The notes under the pieces are model-generated. The model made no database searches. It was not told the DNA's origin and saw only the letters and a program-made list of their open reading frames with translations. Positions 51,766-61,167 of a DNA stretch of 64,000 nt are shown here, in pieces. The position numbers and the translations under genes were made by a program. The DNA comes from Pseudomonas capeferrum (lineage in GTDB: Bacteria > Pseudomonadota > Gammaproteobacteria > Pseudomonadales > Pseudomonadaceae), in the NCBI RefSeq assembly GCF_013523055.1, contig NZ_JAAMQM010000016.1:100593-164592 (forward strand), given 5' to 3'. Each line of letters begins with the position of its first letter. The first letter of the stretch is position 1.

Positions 51766-52711
51766 GATTATTTGGATGTTCCTGCTATAGACACGGATTG
51801 GAACCGTGCACGATAGAAACGTTCCAGTGGCGCCGAAAAGGATGGCGCAGAACCTGCCTGGAACAGGGCAGCCAGTAGTGGCGCATGCAAAAGTGGGCGC
51901 TGAGCTGACTGGTAGGTACTTGGGAAGGCAGGCAACACACGACGGCCAAGGTTCGATGCCGAGGGTGAAGATCCTGATCAATCTGATACGTGATTCGTGC
52001 TTGAGCAGCGTTTGGCTGTCGAGGAAATCATCGAATGGGCCGGTCTGACGGCAAGAGGTGAAAATCCAAGTGGTGGATGACACGTTGCAGAGACTGCTTT
52101 GGCCAGAGTTGACTTTCAGCTTGGGTACTAACGGCGGCCACATTACACCGATAAAGTGTACTTGGCAAGCTTTGCTTCTGCCGTAGGTAGCCGAGCAGTA
52201 TGGCGGCTTCGCGGACGATTGGAAAGGGGCAACAACAAGGGGCGATGACCTCGGCTTATCGACGAGAGGGTGGATTGTTACGTGGGATCGGCACTTGTGC
52301 ACACGCGAAATTAAAGATGTAACACGGCCGCTACAGCCCTGAAAGTCATAGCCAATGACTTGACGGAGGCGTTAAGTCAATGAAAAAAAACACTAATTTT
52401 TACTGGTGAAAAAATCGTCAGTTTGACTGCAGGCCCCATTCCATAAGGGTTTTAAGGCAGCTTGAGGAGGTTGTCCACTGAGTTATCCACAGCTTCTGTG
52501 GATTGTCGCGAGCGGTTGCTCTAGGACGGGCGTGCCAGCCAATTGAGGTCTGTCTGACAATCTGACGTGGAAAGTCCTTGTTTCTGGTTGTTACGGAAAA
52601 CGTCAAGAAATGTACGGTAAAATTTTTTCCAAATCGTATGGAAATCGCTCGGGCCATATGCAGGAAAAAGGAGTAGAGTGCGCGCCTCTCGAGCTGTCCT
52701 CACTGTTTGTC
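51766..52711. other. 0.95-kb gap without recognised gene
   Basis: Base composition is lower in GC than the surroundings and open frames have unlikely composition. Items seen are a TGACTTGAC/GTTAAGTCA palindrome near 52356-52379 followed by an A-run, the DnaA-box palindrome listed separately, and TAGAGT (52674-52679) followed by GCGCGCC, similar to the tRNA-Val -10 region. A decayed gene is possible but none can be named. Confidence 0.5.
52483..52503. promoter_or_regulatory. DnaA-box-containing palindrome
   Basis: TTATCCACA, the consensus DnaA box, is at 52483-52491, inside the perfect palindrome ATCCACAG-CTT-CTGTGGAT (52485-52503). The opposite half TGTGGATTG is a 7/9 second box. One box pair is not an origin; it could bind DnaA as a regulator or titration site. 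Confidence 0.45.
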
Positions 52712-53137
52712 ATGAAGCCTCGTAGTAAACCTCTCGCTTTCGCGTCATCTTCCTCAACGCCCAATACCGGGCGATTTTCACTCAAGGTAGCCTTGTGGCT
52801 GCTCGACAGCCCGAGTCTGGGTGGCAGCCCCAGGGTCAAGCACTTCGCCGGGCGTCTGTTGAAGCAACCCGCGCGCCAGGGCGTGGTCGTGGCCCAGAGT
52901 CGACTGGGGCAGATGCTGTGTCGTGACTGTGGCAACGCACGGGATCGTCGCATTGGTCACGAACTGCTGCGTCAGGCCGCGCGGGCCGGCGACCGTCGCG
53001 CGCAGCTCGAATATGGCCGCTTGTGCGCCCAGCCGCAGCTCAACGAGCCCGAACAGGCACGCTACTGGCTGGAGTTGGCGGCTGCGCAGGGTTCGCACGA
53101 GGCACAACGCCTGCTCACGCAGTTGCCTCTGCACTGA
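52712..53137 (+). CDS. Sel1-repeat protein
   Basis: 141 residues from ATG 52712, with two or three Sel1-type helical repeats: RRIGHELLRQAARAGDRRAQ, LEYGRLCAQPQ, EQARYWLELAAAQGSHEAQRLL (read as two helices). Such repeats mediate protein contacts. The 34 extra residues of the longest frame overlap the promoter-like TAGAGT-GCGCGCC, so I use the inner ATG. It is 59 bases before rmuC. Confidence 0.8.
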   Translation: MKPRSKPLAFASSSSTPNTGRFSLKVALWLLDSPSLGGSPRVKHFAGRLLKQPARQGVVVAQSRLGQMLCRDCGNARDRRIGHELLRQAARAGDRRAQLEYGRLCAQPQLNEPEQARYWLELAAAQGSHEAQRLLTQLPLH

Positions 53138-53196
53138 GACCAGCGGGGCGTCGGCCTGATAAGCTGCCGTCAGGATCAGCCAACACCGGGGTAACC

Positions 53197-54681
53197 ATGA
53201 CAGTGGATCTGGCCAGCCTGTTGCTGGGCATCGTGGCAGCAGCCTTGCCGTGTCTGGCCTGGGCCCTACACGGACAGCGCCGTGCAGGGGCCCTGCAAGC
53301 GCGAATGGCAATGCTTGAAGAGCGCTTGGGCAGCGCGCAGCTGGCTCAGGAGGGATTGCAGGCTCAACTTGAGGCCAGCCGCGACGAGATCAGCGACCTC
53401 AGTGAGGCCAATGCCGTCAAACAGGCCAATCTGGCTGCCCAGCAGCGCGAGCTCGAACTCCTGCAGATCGATCGCGACAACGCCCGTGATGCCATCCACG
53501 GCTGGCAGACCGAACGGACCGCGCGCGAAGCCGAGCTGCGGCGCCTGGAGTCTCAGGCCGCGCGCCTGGAGGCAGAACTGCGCGAGCAACAGGAAAGCCA
53601 TCAGCAGCGTCTCGAAGACGTGCAGCAGGCCCGCGACACCCTGCGTGCCCAGTTTGCGGAAATGGCGACCAAGATCTTCGACGAGCGCGAGCAGCGGTTC
53701 GCGCAGACCAGCCAGCAGAGTCTCGGGCAGTTGCTCGACCCACTCAAGGAGCGCATCCAGTCCTTCGAGAAGCGGGTAGAGGAAAGCTATCAGCAGGAAG
53801 CCCGCGAACGTTTCTCGCTTGGCAAGGAGCTCGAGCGCCTGCAGCAGCTCAACCAGCGCCTGAGCGACGAAGCCACCAACCTCACCCAGGCTCTCAAGGG
53901 CAACAAGACCCAGGGCAACTGGGGCGAGCTGATCCTGGAGCGGGTCCTGGAGCATGCGGGGCTGGAGAAGGGCCGCGAATACCACACCCAGGTCAATCTC
54001 AAGAGCGCCGAAGGCGAACGCTTCCAGCCCGATGTGCTGATCATGCTGCCGGGCGGTCGACAGGTAGTGGTGGATGCGAAGGTCAGCCTGACGGCATATC
54101 AACAGTTCGTCAGCGACCCTGACGCGGCCCAGGCCCAGGCCGCGCTGAAGCAGCACGTGCTGTCGCTACGCGGTCACGTCAAAGGCCTCTCCGGCAAGGA
54201 CTACAACCGTCTCGAAGGTTTGCACAGCCTGGACTTCGTCCTGCTCTTCGTGCCCATCGAGGCGGCATTCTCGGCGGCGCTGCAGGCTGAACCCAATCTG
54301 TTCCAGGAAGCGTTCGATCAGCAGATCGTGATCGTCAGTCCGACCACGTTGCTGGCGACCCTGCGCGTCATCGACAGCCTCTGGAAGCAGGAGCGGCAGG
54401 GCCAGAACGCACGTGAAATCGCCGAGCGTGCTGGCTGGCTCTACGACAAGTTCGTGCTCTTCATCCAGGACCTCGACGAGCTGGGCAATCGCCTGCAGCA
54501 GGTAGACAAGGCCTATGCCGCGGCCCGCAACAAGCTCTGCGAAGGGCGCGGCAACCTGGTCAGCCGCAGCGAGCAGCTCAAGCTCCTGGGCGCGCGCGCC
54601 AGCAAGAGCCTGCCTGCCGATCTGCTAGAGCGCGCGCTGAGCGACGAGTCCCTTACTGAACCAGGCTCAGATGGCGATTGA
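53197..54681 (+). CDS. rmuC: DNA recombination protein RmuC
   Basis: 494-residue protein with an N-terminal membrane helix (LASLLLGIVAAALPCLAW), a long coiled coil (about residues 30-200, Glu/Gln/Arg-rich) and the RmuC nuclease-like domain (TQGNWGELILERVLEHAGLE, VVVDAKVSLTAYQQF, LLFVPIEAAFSAAL). RmuC limits inversions at short inverted repeats. The inner ATG gives the family N-terminus. The last 29 bases overlap the end of crbS on the other strand. Confidence 0.95.
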   Translation: MTVDLASLLLGIVAAALPCLAWALHGQRRAGALQARMAMLEERLGSAQLAQEGLQAQLEASRDEISDLSEANAVKQANLAAQQRELELLQIDRDNARDAIHGWQTERTAREAELRRLESQAARLEAELREQQESHQQRLEDVQQARDTLRAQFAEMATKIFDEREQRFAQTSQQSLGQLLDPLKERIQSFEKRVEESYQQEARERFSLGKELERLQQLNQRLSDEATNLTQALKGNKTQGNWGELILERVLEHAGLEKGREYHTQVNLKSAEGERFQPDVLIMLPGGRQVVVDAKVSLTAYQQFVSDPDAAQAQAALKQHVLSLRGHVKGLSGKDYNRLEGLHSLDFVLLFVPIEAAFSAALQAEPNLFQEAFDQQIVIVSPTTLLATLRVIDSLWKQERQGQNAREIAERAGWLYDKFVLFIQDLDELGNRLQQVDKAYAAARNKLCEGRGNLVSRSEQLKLLGARASKSLPADLLERALSDESLTEPGSDGD

Positions 54682-57600
54682 GCAGCGCTCGCAAGGCCGC
54701 GGGCTTGATGGGCTTGGCCAGGTAGTCGAGACCCGCGGCATGCACCTGGGCAATGGTCTCGCTGCGTCCGTCGGCACTGATTACCACGCCCGGCACCGGC
54801 TCGCCCAGGCGGGTACGTAGCCAGGCCATGAGCTCGGTGCCGGTTTCGCCGTCATCGAGATGGTAGTCCACCAGCGCCAGGTGCAAGCGCATGCCGCTGG
54901 CCAGCAAGGCCTCGCACTCATCCCGGTTACGCGCGGTCCAGACCTGGCAGCCCCAGCGACCGAGCAGGCTGTTCATGCCGATGAGGATGCTGTCTTCGTT
55001 GTCCACGCACAGGACCTGCAGGCCGGCCAACGGCTGCTTGGCCTGCTCCACGGAAACCGCAGGCGCGCTGGCGGGAGTCCGATCGATCGGTACGCTGACG
55101 CGGAACACGCTGCCCTTGCCCGGCCAGGAGTTCACCTCGAGCGAATGCCCCAGGACCCGGCACAGCCCATCGGCGATCGCCAGGCCCAGGCCCAGGCCTT
55201 TCTCGGCCCTGGTCTGGTGGCTGTCCAGGCGCTTGAATTCCTGGAAGATCACCTGCAGCTTGTCGTCGGCAATTCCCGGCCCACGGTCCCAGACCTCCAG
55301 CCACAGGCGGCCATCACGTCGGCGAACGCCGAGCAGGATGGGCTCCTTGCCATAGCGCAGGGCATTGGTCAGGAAGTTCTGCAATACCCGTCGCAGCAGC
55401 TTGATATCGCTGTTCACCCGCAAGCGACTGCCGCGCAGGCGGAACTCCAGGCCTTTCTGCTGGGCCAGCGCCTTGAACTCCGCGCCCAGGGTGTCGAACA
55501 GCTCGTTGAGGGCGAAGGGTTTGGCATCCGGGGTGATCTTGCCGTTCTCCAGGCGCGAAATGTCCAGCAGGTCGCTGATCAGTTCCTCGGCCGAGCGCAG
55601 CGAGCTGTCCATGTGCTGGACCAACTGCTGGGCGTCTTCCGACAACCCTTCGTCCTGTTGGGAAAGCGCGGCGGAAAACAGGCGAGCGGCATTCAGCGGC
55701 TGCATCAGGTCATGGCTGACGGCTGCCAGGAAGCGCGTCTTCGACTGACTGACTGCTTCGGCGTGGCTCTTCGCTTCGCTCAGTGCCTGGTTGAGCTGCG
55801 ACAGTTCATGGGTCCGTTCGGCGACCCGCTGCTCCAGGCTCTCGTTGGCTTCCTTGAGCGCCTGCTCGGCCTCGCGGAACGGCGTGATATCGGTGAAGCT
55901 CATCACGAAGCCGCCACCGGGCATGGGGTTGCCGATCAACTCGATGACGCGTCCGTTGGGGAACAGACGCTCGGAGGTATGTGCCCGGCCCTGACGCATC
56001 CAGTGCAGGCGCCTGGCTACATGGACCTGGGCCTCGCCCGGACCGCACAGGCCGCGCTCGGCGTTGTAACGGATGATGTCGGCGATCGGGCGACCCACGC
56101 TGATCAGGCCGTCCGGGTAGTTGAACAGCTCCAGGTAACGCCGGTTCCAAGCCACCAAGCGCAGATTCTGGTCGACCACGCTGATGCCCTGATTGATGTT
56201 CTCGATCGCGCCCTGCAGCAACGCCCGGTTGAACTGCAGCACTTCCGACGCTTCGTCAGCAATGCGCACGACATCCTCGAGCTGCATGTCGCGGCCTTCG
56301 ATGGCTGCCTTGACCACTGCGCGCGTCGACGAGCTGCCCAGCACGCCGGCAAGCAAGCGCTCGGTGTGCTCGATCCATTCACCGTCGGCGTTCTGGTTGG
56401 GGTTGAACCCCTTGCCCTGGCGGTAGGCGAAACGAATGAAGCTCTGCCGCGCGCGTTCTTCACCGACGAAGCGTGCGGCGAGACTGAGCAGGTCGTCGAT
56501 CTGCACCGCCAGCAGTGACCGGCTGTTGGGCCTGGCGCTGGTCTGCTGGCCGATGAAGCGTCCGGCCTGCCAGTGTTCCGAGACCCGCGTGCGCGAGAGG
56601 ATCGACACCCAGGCGAACAAGGTGAAGTTACCGGCAAGCGACAGCACCACACCCTGGGTCAGAGGGGTGATCGGCAAGTTCAGCGGGTTGCCGTGCAGCC
56701 AGGCCAGCCCTGGAAAGAGTTCGAGCGACCAGCCGAGGCTATGGGCGGCAATGGGCAGCACCAGGGTGTAGAACCAGAGGAAGATACCGGCAGCCAGGCC
56801 GGCGAACACACCACGCCTGTTGGCCTGTTTCCAGTACAACGCGCCGAGCATGGCCGGGGTCAGTTGAGTCACCGCGGCGAAGGCGATCTGGCCGATGGTC
56901 GCCAGGCTGGCCGTGGAGCCGAGCAGGCGGTAGCTGACATAGGCAAGCAGGAGAATGACCACGATGGTCACGCGGCGCACCGACAGCATCCAGTGGCGGA
57001 ACACCTCGAACGGTCGCTCCGCGTTGTTGCGCCGCAGCAGCCAGGGCAGCAGCATGTCGTTGGAAACCATGGTCGACAACGCCACGGCTTCCACGATGAC
57101 CATGCCGGTCGCGGCCGAAGCGCCGCCGATGAACGCCAGCAGGGCCAGGCTCGGGTGGGCTTCGGCCAGGGGCAGGCTGATGACGAAGGAGTCGGAGATC
57201 ACGGTGCCGGGCAGCAGCATCTGGCCGGCCAGGGCAATCGGCACCACGAATAGCGCGGCAAGCACCAGGTACAGCGGGAAGACCCAGCGTGCCAGGCGCA
57301 TGTCCTGTGGTTCGATGTTCTCCACCACGGTGACATGGAATTGCCGGGGCAGGCAGATGATCGCCATCATGGCCACCGCGGTCTGAACCACCATCGACGG
57401 CCAATTGATGGTTTCTTGCCAGTAACTGTCCAGATGAGGCGATACCAAGGCCTGGCTGAACAGGTCATCGAAGCCGTCGTACAGGTTGAAGACGACGAAC
57501 GCGCCGACGGCCAGAAACGCCAGCAGCTTGACCATGGCTTCGAACGCGATCGCCAGGACCATGCCCCGGTGGTGTTCGGTCACATCCAGGCTGCGAGTGC

Positions 57601-58129
57601 CGAAGACGATACTGAACAGCGCCAGGACCAGCGATACCACCAGGGCCGTGTCCTGGACCCGGCTACCGGTGGCGTCGGCGCTAGCCCCGATCAGCAGGTT
57701 CACCCCCAGGACGATGCCTTTGAGCTGCAGGGCGATATAAGGCAGCACGCCTATCAGGCAGATCAGCGCCACCACCACGGCCAGGCTTTGCGATTTGCCG
57801 TAGCGGGCCGCGATGAAGTCGGCGATGGAAGTGATGTTCTGTTGCTTGCTGATCAGCACCATCTTCTGCAGCACCCAGGGCGCGAAGAGCATCAGCAGCA
57901 CCGGGCCCAGGTAGATCGGCAGGAATGCCCAGAGTTGCTCGGCGGCCTGACCCACCGCACCGAAGAAGGTCCAGCTCGTGCAGTACACGGCCAATGACAG
58001 GCTATAGACCCAGGCCCGTACGCGCGGCGACAAGGGCCTGCGGCGACGGTCACCGTAGAAGGCGATAGCGAACATGATGGCCATATAGGCCAGGGCGACC
58101 ACCGCGATCAGCCCGCTGGACAACGACAT
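54653..58129 (-). CDS. crbS: Symporter-hybrid sensor kinase CrbS (MxtR/ErcS' type)
   Basis: 1,158 residues. The N-terminal half is a sodium/solute-symporter fold with about 13 helices (starting SSGLIAVVALAYMAIMFAI), then a PAS domain (VAWNRRYLELFNYPDGLI), coiled coil, kinase domain with His806 in AAVSHDLMQPLN, an ATPase box GLGLGLAIADGL, and a C-terminal receiver with Asp1088 in LALVDYHLD. In Pseudomonas this kinase, with the regulator CrbR/ErdR coded elsewhere, controls acetate use (acs). A GGAG-like site precedes the ATG. Confidence 0.93.
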   Translation of the reverse strand: MSLSSGLIAVVALAYMAIMFAIAFYGDRRRRPLSPRVRAWVYSLSLAVYCTSWTFFGAVGQAAEQLWAFLPIYLGPVLLMLFAPWVLQKMVLISKQQNITSIADFIAARYGKSQSLAVVVALICLIGVLPYIALQLKGIVLGVNLLIGASADATGSRVQDTALVVSLVLALFSIVFGTRSLDVTEHHRGMVLAIAFEAMVKLLAFLAVGAFVVFNLYDGFDDLFSQALVSPHLDSYWQETINWPSMVVQTAVAMMAIICLPRQFHVTVVENIEPQDMRLARWVFPLYLVLAALFVVPIALAGQMLLPGTVISDSFVISLPLAEAHPSLALLAFIGGASAATGMVIVEAVALSTMVSNDMLLPWLLRRNNAERPFEVFRHWMLSVRRVTIVVILLLAYVSYRLLGSTASLATIGQIAFAAVTQLTPAMLGALYWKQANRRGVFAGLAAGIFLWFYTLVLPIAAHSLGWSLELFPGLAWLHGNPLNLPITPLTQGVVLSLAGNFTLFAWVSILSRTRVSEHWQAGRFIGQQTSARPNSRSLLAVQIDDLLSLAARFVGEERARQSFIRFAYRQGKGFNPNQNADGEWIEHTERLLAGVLGSSSTRAVVKAAIEGRDMQLEDVVRIADEASEVLQFNRALLQGAIENINQGISVVDQNLRLVAWNRRYLELFNYPDGLISVGRPIADIIRYNAERGLCGPGEAQVHVARRLHWMRQGRAHTSERLFPNGRVIELIGNPMPGGGFVMSFTDITPFREAEQALKEANESLEQRVAERTHELSQLNQALSEAKSHAEAVSQSKTRFLAAVSHDLMQPLNAARLFSAALSQQDEGLSEDAQQLVQHMDSSLRSAEELISDLLDISRLENGKITPDAKPFALNELFDTLGAEFKALAQQKGLEFRLRGSRLRVNSDIKLLRRVLQNFLTNALRYGKEPILLGVRRRDGRLWLEVWDRGPGIADDKLQVIFQEFKRLDSHQTRAEKGLGLGLAIADGLCRVLGHSLEVNSWPGKGSVFRVSVPIDRTPASAPAVSVEQAKQPLAGLQVLCVDNEDSILIGMNSLLGRWGCQVWTARNRDECEALLASGMRLHLALVDYHLDDGETGTELMAWLRTRLGEPVPGVVISADGRSETIAQVHAAGLDYLAKPIKPAALRALLNRHLSLVQ

Positions 58130-58432
58130 GACAACTCCGAGGCAATGAATGACGCACCGTGACGGGCTCCATGCCCGATAGGTCAGTCTGGCACGCCGCC
58201 CGCGCCTCGTCAGCGCCGACGATGGTCGCAGTGGCAGAGCGTCGCAGGGAGCGAAGGATAGCCTGGATATGGCCGTGCAGAAGATTGCATGAGAGAGGCC
58301 TGGAGTATGCCTTGGATTTCCTGACGGCCTGAGATCGAACGCCGCCCACAGGGTGTTTCGCGGACGGTCTGGTATTCAGGTATCCCTGCTACCGTAGGGG
58401 GCCTTATAGCTGTTCACCCCCGACTGACCCTT

Positions 58433-58650
58433 CGCTTGATGATCTGTATTGCCAGGCGAGCCCTGCGGACTCGGTCGCGGGGCAAGCCCGCTCGCCACTG
58501 GGGTGATACCGGTTAATAGGGATGGCCTGAGGGATCCGTCAGCAGTGGGGTGTTCCCATGTTGTTGTGAGTGCACACAGTCCCGGTGGCGAGCGGGCTTG
58601 TCCCGCGACCGAGTCCGAAGGGCTCGCCTGGCAATACAGATCATCAAGCG
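58433..58650. repeat. Long REP-based inverted repeat, about 69-bp arms
   Basis: Arms 58433-58502 and 58581-58650 are near-identical inverted copies (two or three differences by eye) containing CGCTTGATGATCTGTATTGC, GGCGAGCCCTGCGGACTCGG and the REP core GCAAGCCCGCTCGCC. The spacer is about 78 bases. It fills the gap between crbS and the MFS-acyltransferase gene; the remaining bases 58130-58432 and 58651-58848 hold no recognised gene. Confidence 0.85.
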
Positions 58651-58848
58651 ACGCGAGGGAAGTGGTGGCACGCAAGCCAGCCACATTCGTCGCAAATCAC
58701 CTTCGCCTTCGAGGCTGGAGTTGCCAACCTAACGACTGCCCCACGCCGCGCGACCAACGCTTGCCTCGCCCGTCGACTCCATGCAGATTTGTGGCCCCAA
58801 GCGCCTTTCGTGCCTCCAATCACAAAGCCCACCCCAGGTACATGGACG

Positions 58849-60723
58849 ATGAGCCACCCTTCGCAGTTTTCACTACTCGGCAAGCGGCGTTTCCTGCCCT
58901 TCTTCATCACCCAGTCGCTAGGCGCCTTCAATGACAATCTGTTCAAGCAGTCACTGATCCTGGCGATCCTCTACAAGCTGACGCTGGAAGGCGATCGCTC
59001 GATCTGGGTCAACCTGTGCGCCTTGCTGTTCATCCTGCCGTTCTTCCTGTTTTCCGCCCTGGCCGGTCAATTCGGCGAGAAATACGCCAAGGATGCCCTG
59101 ATCAGGGCGATCAAGCTGGCCGAGATCGTGATCATGGCCATCGGTGCCGTTGGCTTCATCACCCATCATTTGGAGCTGATGCTGCTGGCGCTGTTCGCCA
59201 TGGGCACCCATTCGGCCCTGTTCGGGCCGGTCAAGTATTCGATCCTGCCCCAGACCTTGCACGAAAACGAACTGGTCGGCGGTAACGGGCTGGTCGAGAT
59301 GGGCACGTTCATCGCCATTCTGGCGGGGACCATCGGCGCGGGCGTACTGATGTCCAGCAGTGGCTATGCCCCGCTGGTGGGCGCGGGCGTGGTAGGCGTC
59401 GCCGTGCTCGGCTACCTGGCCAGCCGCGCGATTCCGCGCACGGCCGCCGTCGCGCCGCAGATGAAGCTGAACTGGAACATCTTCAGCCAATCCTGGGCGA
59501 CCCTGCGCCTGGGGCTGGGGCAGACGCCCGCCGTGTCGCGCTCGATCGTCGGCAACTCGTGGTTCTGGTTTGTCGGCGCCATCTACCTGACCCAGATCCC
59601 GACCTATGCCAAGGACTGGCTGCACGGCGACGAAACGGTCGTGACCCTGGTGCTGACCCTGTTCTCGGTCGGCATCGCCGTCGGCTCCCTGCTTTGCGAA
59701 CGGCTCAGCGGCCGCAAGGTGGAGATCGGCCTGGTCCCGTTCGGCTCGTTCGGTCTGACCGTGTTCGGTCTGCTCTGGTGGTGGCATTCGGGCGATGTAC
59801 CGGCAGCGCAGGCTCCACATGACTGGCTGGCGCTGCTGGGCATGGGGCAGGCCTGGTGGATTCTCGGATCGATCGTCGGTCTGGGGATATTCGGTGGCTT
59901 CTATATAGTGCCGCTCTACGCTCTGATCCAGGCTCGCACGCCACCCGAGCAGCGTGCCCGGGTCATCGCCGCCAACAACATCCTCAATGCGCTGTTCATG
60001 GTGGTGTCCGCCATCGTCACCATCGTCCTGCTGAGCATCGTCGAGCTGACCATCCCGCAATTGTTTCTGGTGGTCTCGCTGCTCAACATCGCGGTCAATA
60101 CTTATATATTCCGGATCGTTCCGGAATTCACCATGCGTTTCATGATCTGGCTGCTCAGCCATTCGATGTACCGCGTCGAGCACCGCAACCTCCAATCCAT
60201 TCCCGATGAGGGCGCGGCGCTCCTGGTGTGCAACCACGTGTCCTTCGTCGATGCACTGCTGATCGCCGGCGCGATTCGTCGTCCCGTGCGTTTTGTCATG
60301 TACTACAAGATCTATCGTCTACCGGTACTCAATTTCATCTTCCGCACGGCCGGGGCCATTCCCATCGCGGGACGCGGTGAAGACGAAGCCACCTATGAGC
60401 GTGCATTCGCGCGTATCGCCCAGTACCTGGCGGCGGGGGAGTTGGTATGCATATTCCCGGAAGGGAAGCTGACCAGCGATGGCGAAATCGATGCGTTCCG
60501 CAGCGGCATCAAACGCATCTTGCGCGAGACACCGGTACCGGTGATCCCGCTGGCCCTGCAAGGGCTGTGGGGCAGCTTCTTCAGCCGTGATCCGCAGAAA
60601 GGGTTCTTCCGTCGGCTCTGGTCGCGCGTGACCCTGGTGGCTGGCGCCGCCGTCCCGGTGGAGGCGGCGCAGCCTGACGCGTTGCGCGCCCAGGTCTCTG
60701 CCCTGCGCGGCCAATCGAGGTAG
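58849..60723 (+). CDS. MFS transporter - PlsC acyltransferase fusion (LplT/Aas-like)
   Basis: 624 residues. Residues about 1-420 form a lysophospholipid-transporter-like MFS domain (PFFITQSLGAFNDNLFKQS is the LplT signature). Residues about 440-624 are a PlsC-type acyltransferase with the catalytic HxxxxD as NHVSFVD (His463, Asp468) and the FPEGKLTSDG motif near 538. The AMP-ligase domain of E. coli Aas is absent. It would flip and re-acylate lysophospholipids. ATG 58849 is chosen by family N-terminus (MSHPSQFSLLGKRRFLPFF); its ribosome site is weak. Confidence 0.9.
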   Translation: MSHPSQFSLLGKRRFLPFFITQSLGAFNDNLFKQSLILAILYKLTLEGDRSIWVNLCALLFILPFFLFSALAGQFGEKYAKDALIRAIKLAEIVIMAIGAVGFITHHLELMLLALFAMGTHSALFGPVKYSILPQTLHENELVGGNGLVEMGTFIAILAGTIGAGVLMSSSGYAPLVGAGVVGVAVLGYLASRAIPRTAAVAPQMKLNWNIFSQSWATLRLGLGQTPAVSRSIVGNSWFWFVGAIYLTQIPTYAKDWLHGDETVVTLVLTLFSVGIAVGSLLCERLSGRKVEIGLVPFGSFGLTVFGLLWWWHSGDVPAAQAPHDWLALLGMGQAWWILGSIVGLGIFGGFYIVPLYALIQARTPPEQRARVIAANNILNALFMVVSAIVTIVLLSIVELTIPQLFLVVSLLNIAVNTYIFRIVPEFTMRFMIWLLSHSMYRVEHRNLQSIPDEGAALLVCNHVSFVDALLIAGAIRRPVRFVMYYKIYRLPVLNFIFRTAGAIPIAGRGEDEATYERAFARIAQYLAAGELVCIFPEGKLTSDGEIDAFRSGIKRILRETPVPVIPLALQGLWGSFFSRDPQKGFFRRLWSRVTLVAGAAVPVEAAQPDALRAQVSALRGQSR

Positions 60724-60737
60724 CGGGGCGGGAAAGG

Positions 60738-61055
60738 TCAGCTGGCGCTGACCTTCAAGCCGATCAAGCCGGCCACGATCAGCCCTACGCTGACCAGCCG
60801 AACGATCGTCATGGACTCACCGAACAGGATGATCCCGGCAATGACGGTGCCGACCGCGCCGACGCCGGTCCAGATGGCATACGCCGTCCCCAGCGGCAGT
60901 TCCTTCATGGCCAGACCGAGCAGCCCGAGGCTGATAGCCATGGCCGCAACGGTCAGGGCCGTGGGCAGCGGGCGGCTGAAGCCGTCGGTGTACTTCAGGC
61001 CTACCGCCCAACCCACTTCGAAGAGGCCGGCAAAGAACAGAATGATCCAGGACAT
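60738..61055 (-). CDS. sugE: SMR-family guanidinium exporter SugE/Gdx
   Basis: 105-residue small multidrug resistance protein with four helices. The Glu in LFEVGWAVGLKYTDGF is the proton/substrate site, and GFSRPLPTALTV fits the SugE (Gdx) branch, which exports guanidinium. The leader contains a guanidine-II riboswitch, which strongly supports that assignment. GGAG precedes the ATG. Confidence 0.95.
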   Translation of the reverse strand: MSWIILFFAGLFEVGWAVGLKYTDGFSRPLPTALTVAAMAISLGLLGLAMKELPLGTAYAIWTGVGAVGTVIAGIILFGESMTIVRLVSVGLIVAGLIGLKVSAS

Positions 61056-61078
61056 GAGGGTTCTCCATCGTCAATGAC

Positions 61079-61127
61079 GGGGCCGTCCCCAGGATGTTCA
61101 CGCTGCGCGTCGTGAGGCCGTCCTCAC
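61079..61127 (-). promoter_or_regulatory. Guanidine-II (mini-ykkC) riboswitch
   Basis: On the minus strand two hairpins with ACGG loops stand in the sugE leader: GTGAGG-ACGG-CCTCAC (61127-61112) and GGGG-ACGG-CCCC (61090-61079), joined by 21 bases. Paired hairpins with ACGR loops closed by GG/CC pairs are the definition of the guanidine-II class. The second hairpin ends about 23 bases before the sugE ATG, so guanidine should free the ribosome site. Confidence 0.92.
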
Positions 61128-61167
61128 AGTGCGCACCATGGTGCCTATGTGCAGATCCTGGGGCAAG

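Noticed and set aside
51766..52302. 253-residue minus-strand frame upstream of the 74-residue gene
   Set aside because: Cys-, Pro- and Ser-rich with no motif. Only the last 74 codons look like a protein.
52483..52503. Replication origin
   Set aside because: Only one box pair, with no AT-rich unwinding region, dnaA or rpmH nearby.
54860..56518. 552-residue frame opposite crbS
   Set aside because: Gln/His-rich antisense shadow of the kinase region, with no domain signature or ribosome site.
58570..58848. N-terminal extension of the MFS-acyltransferase
   Set aside because: It translates one arm of the inverted repeat; the LplT-type N-terminus begins at 58849.
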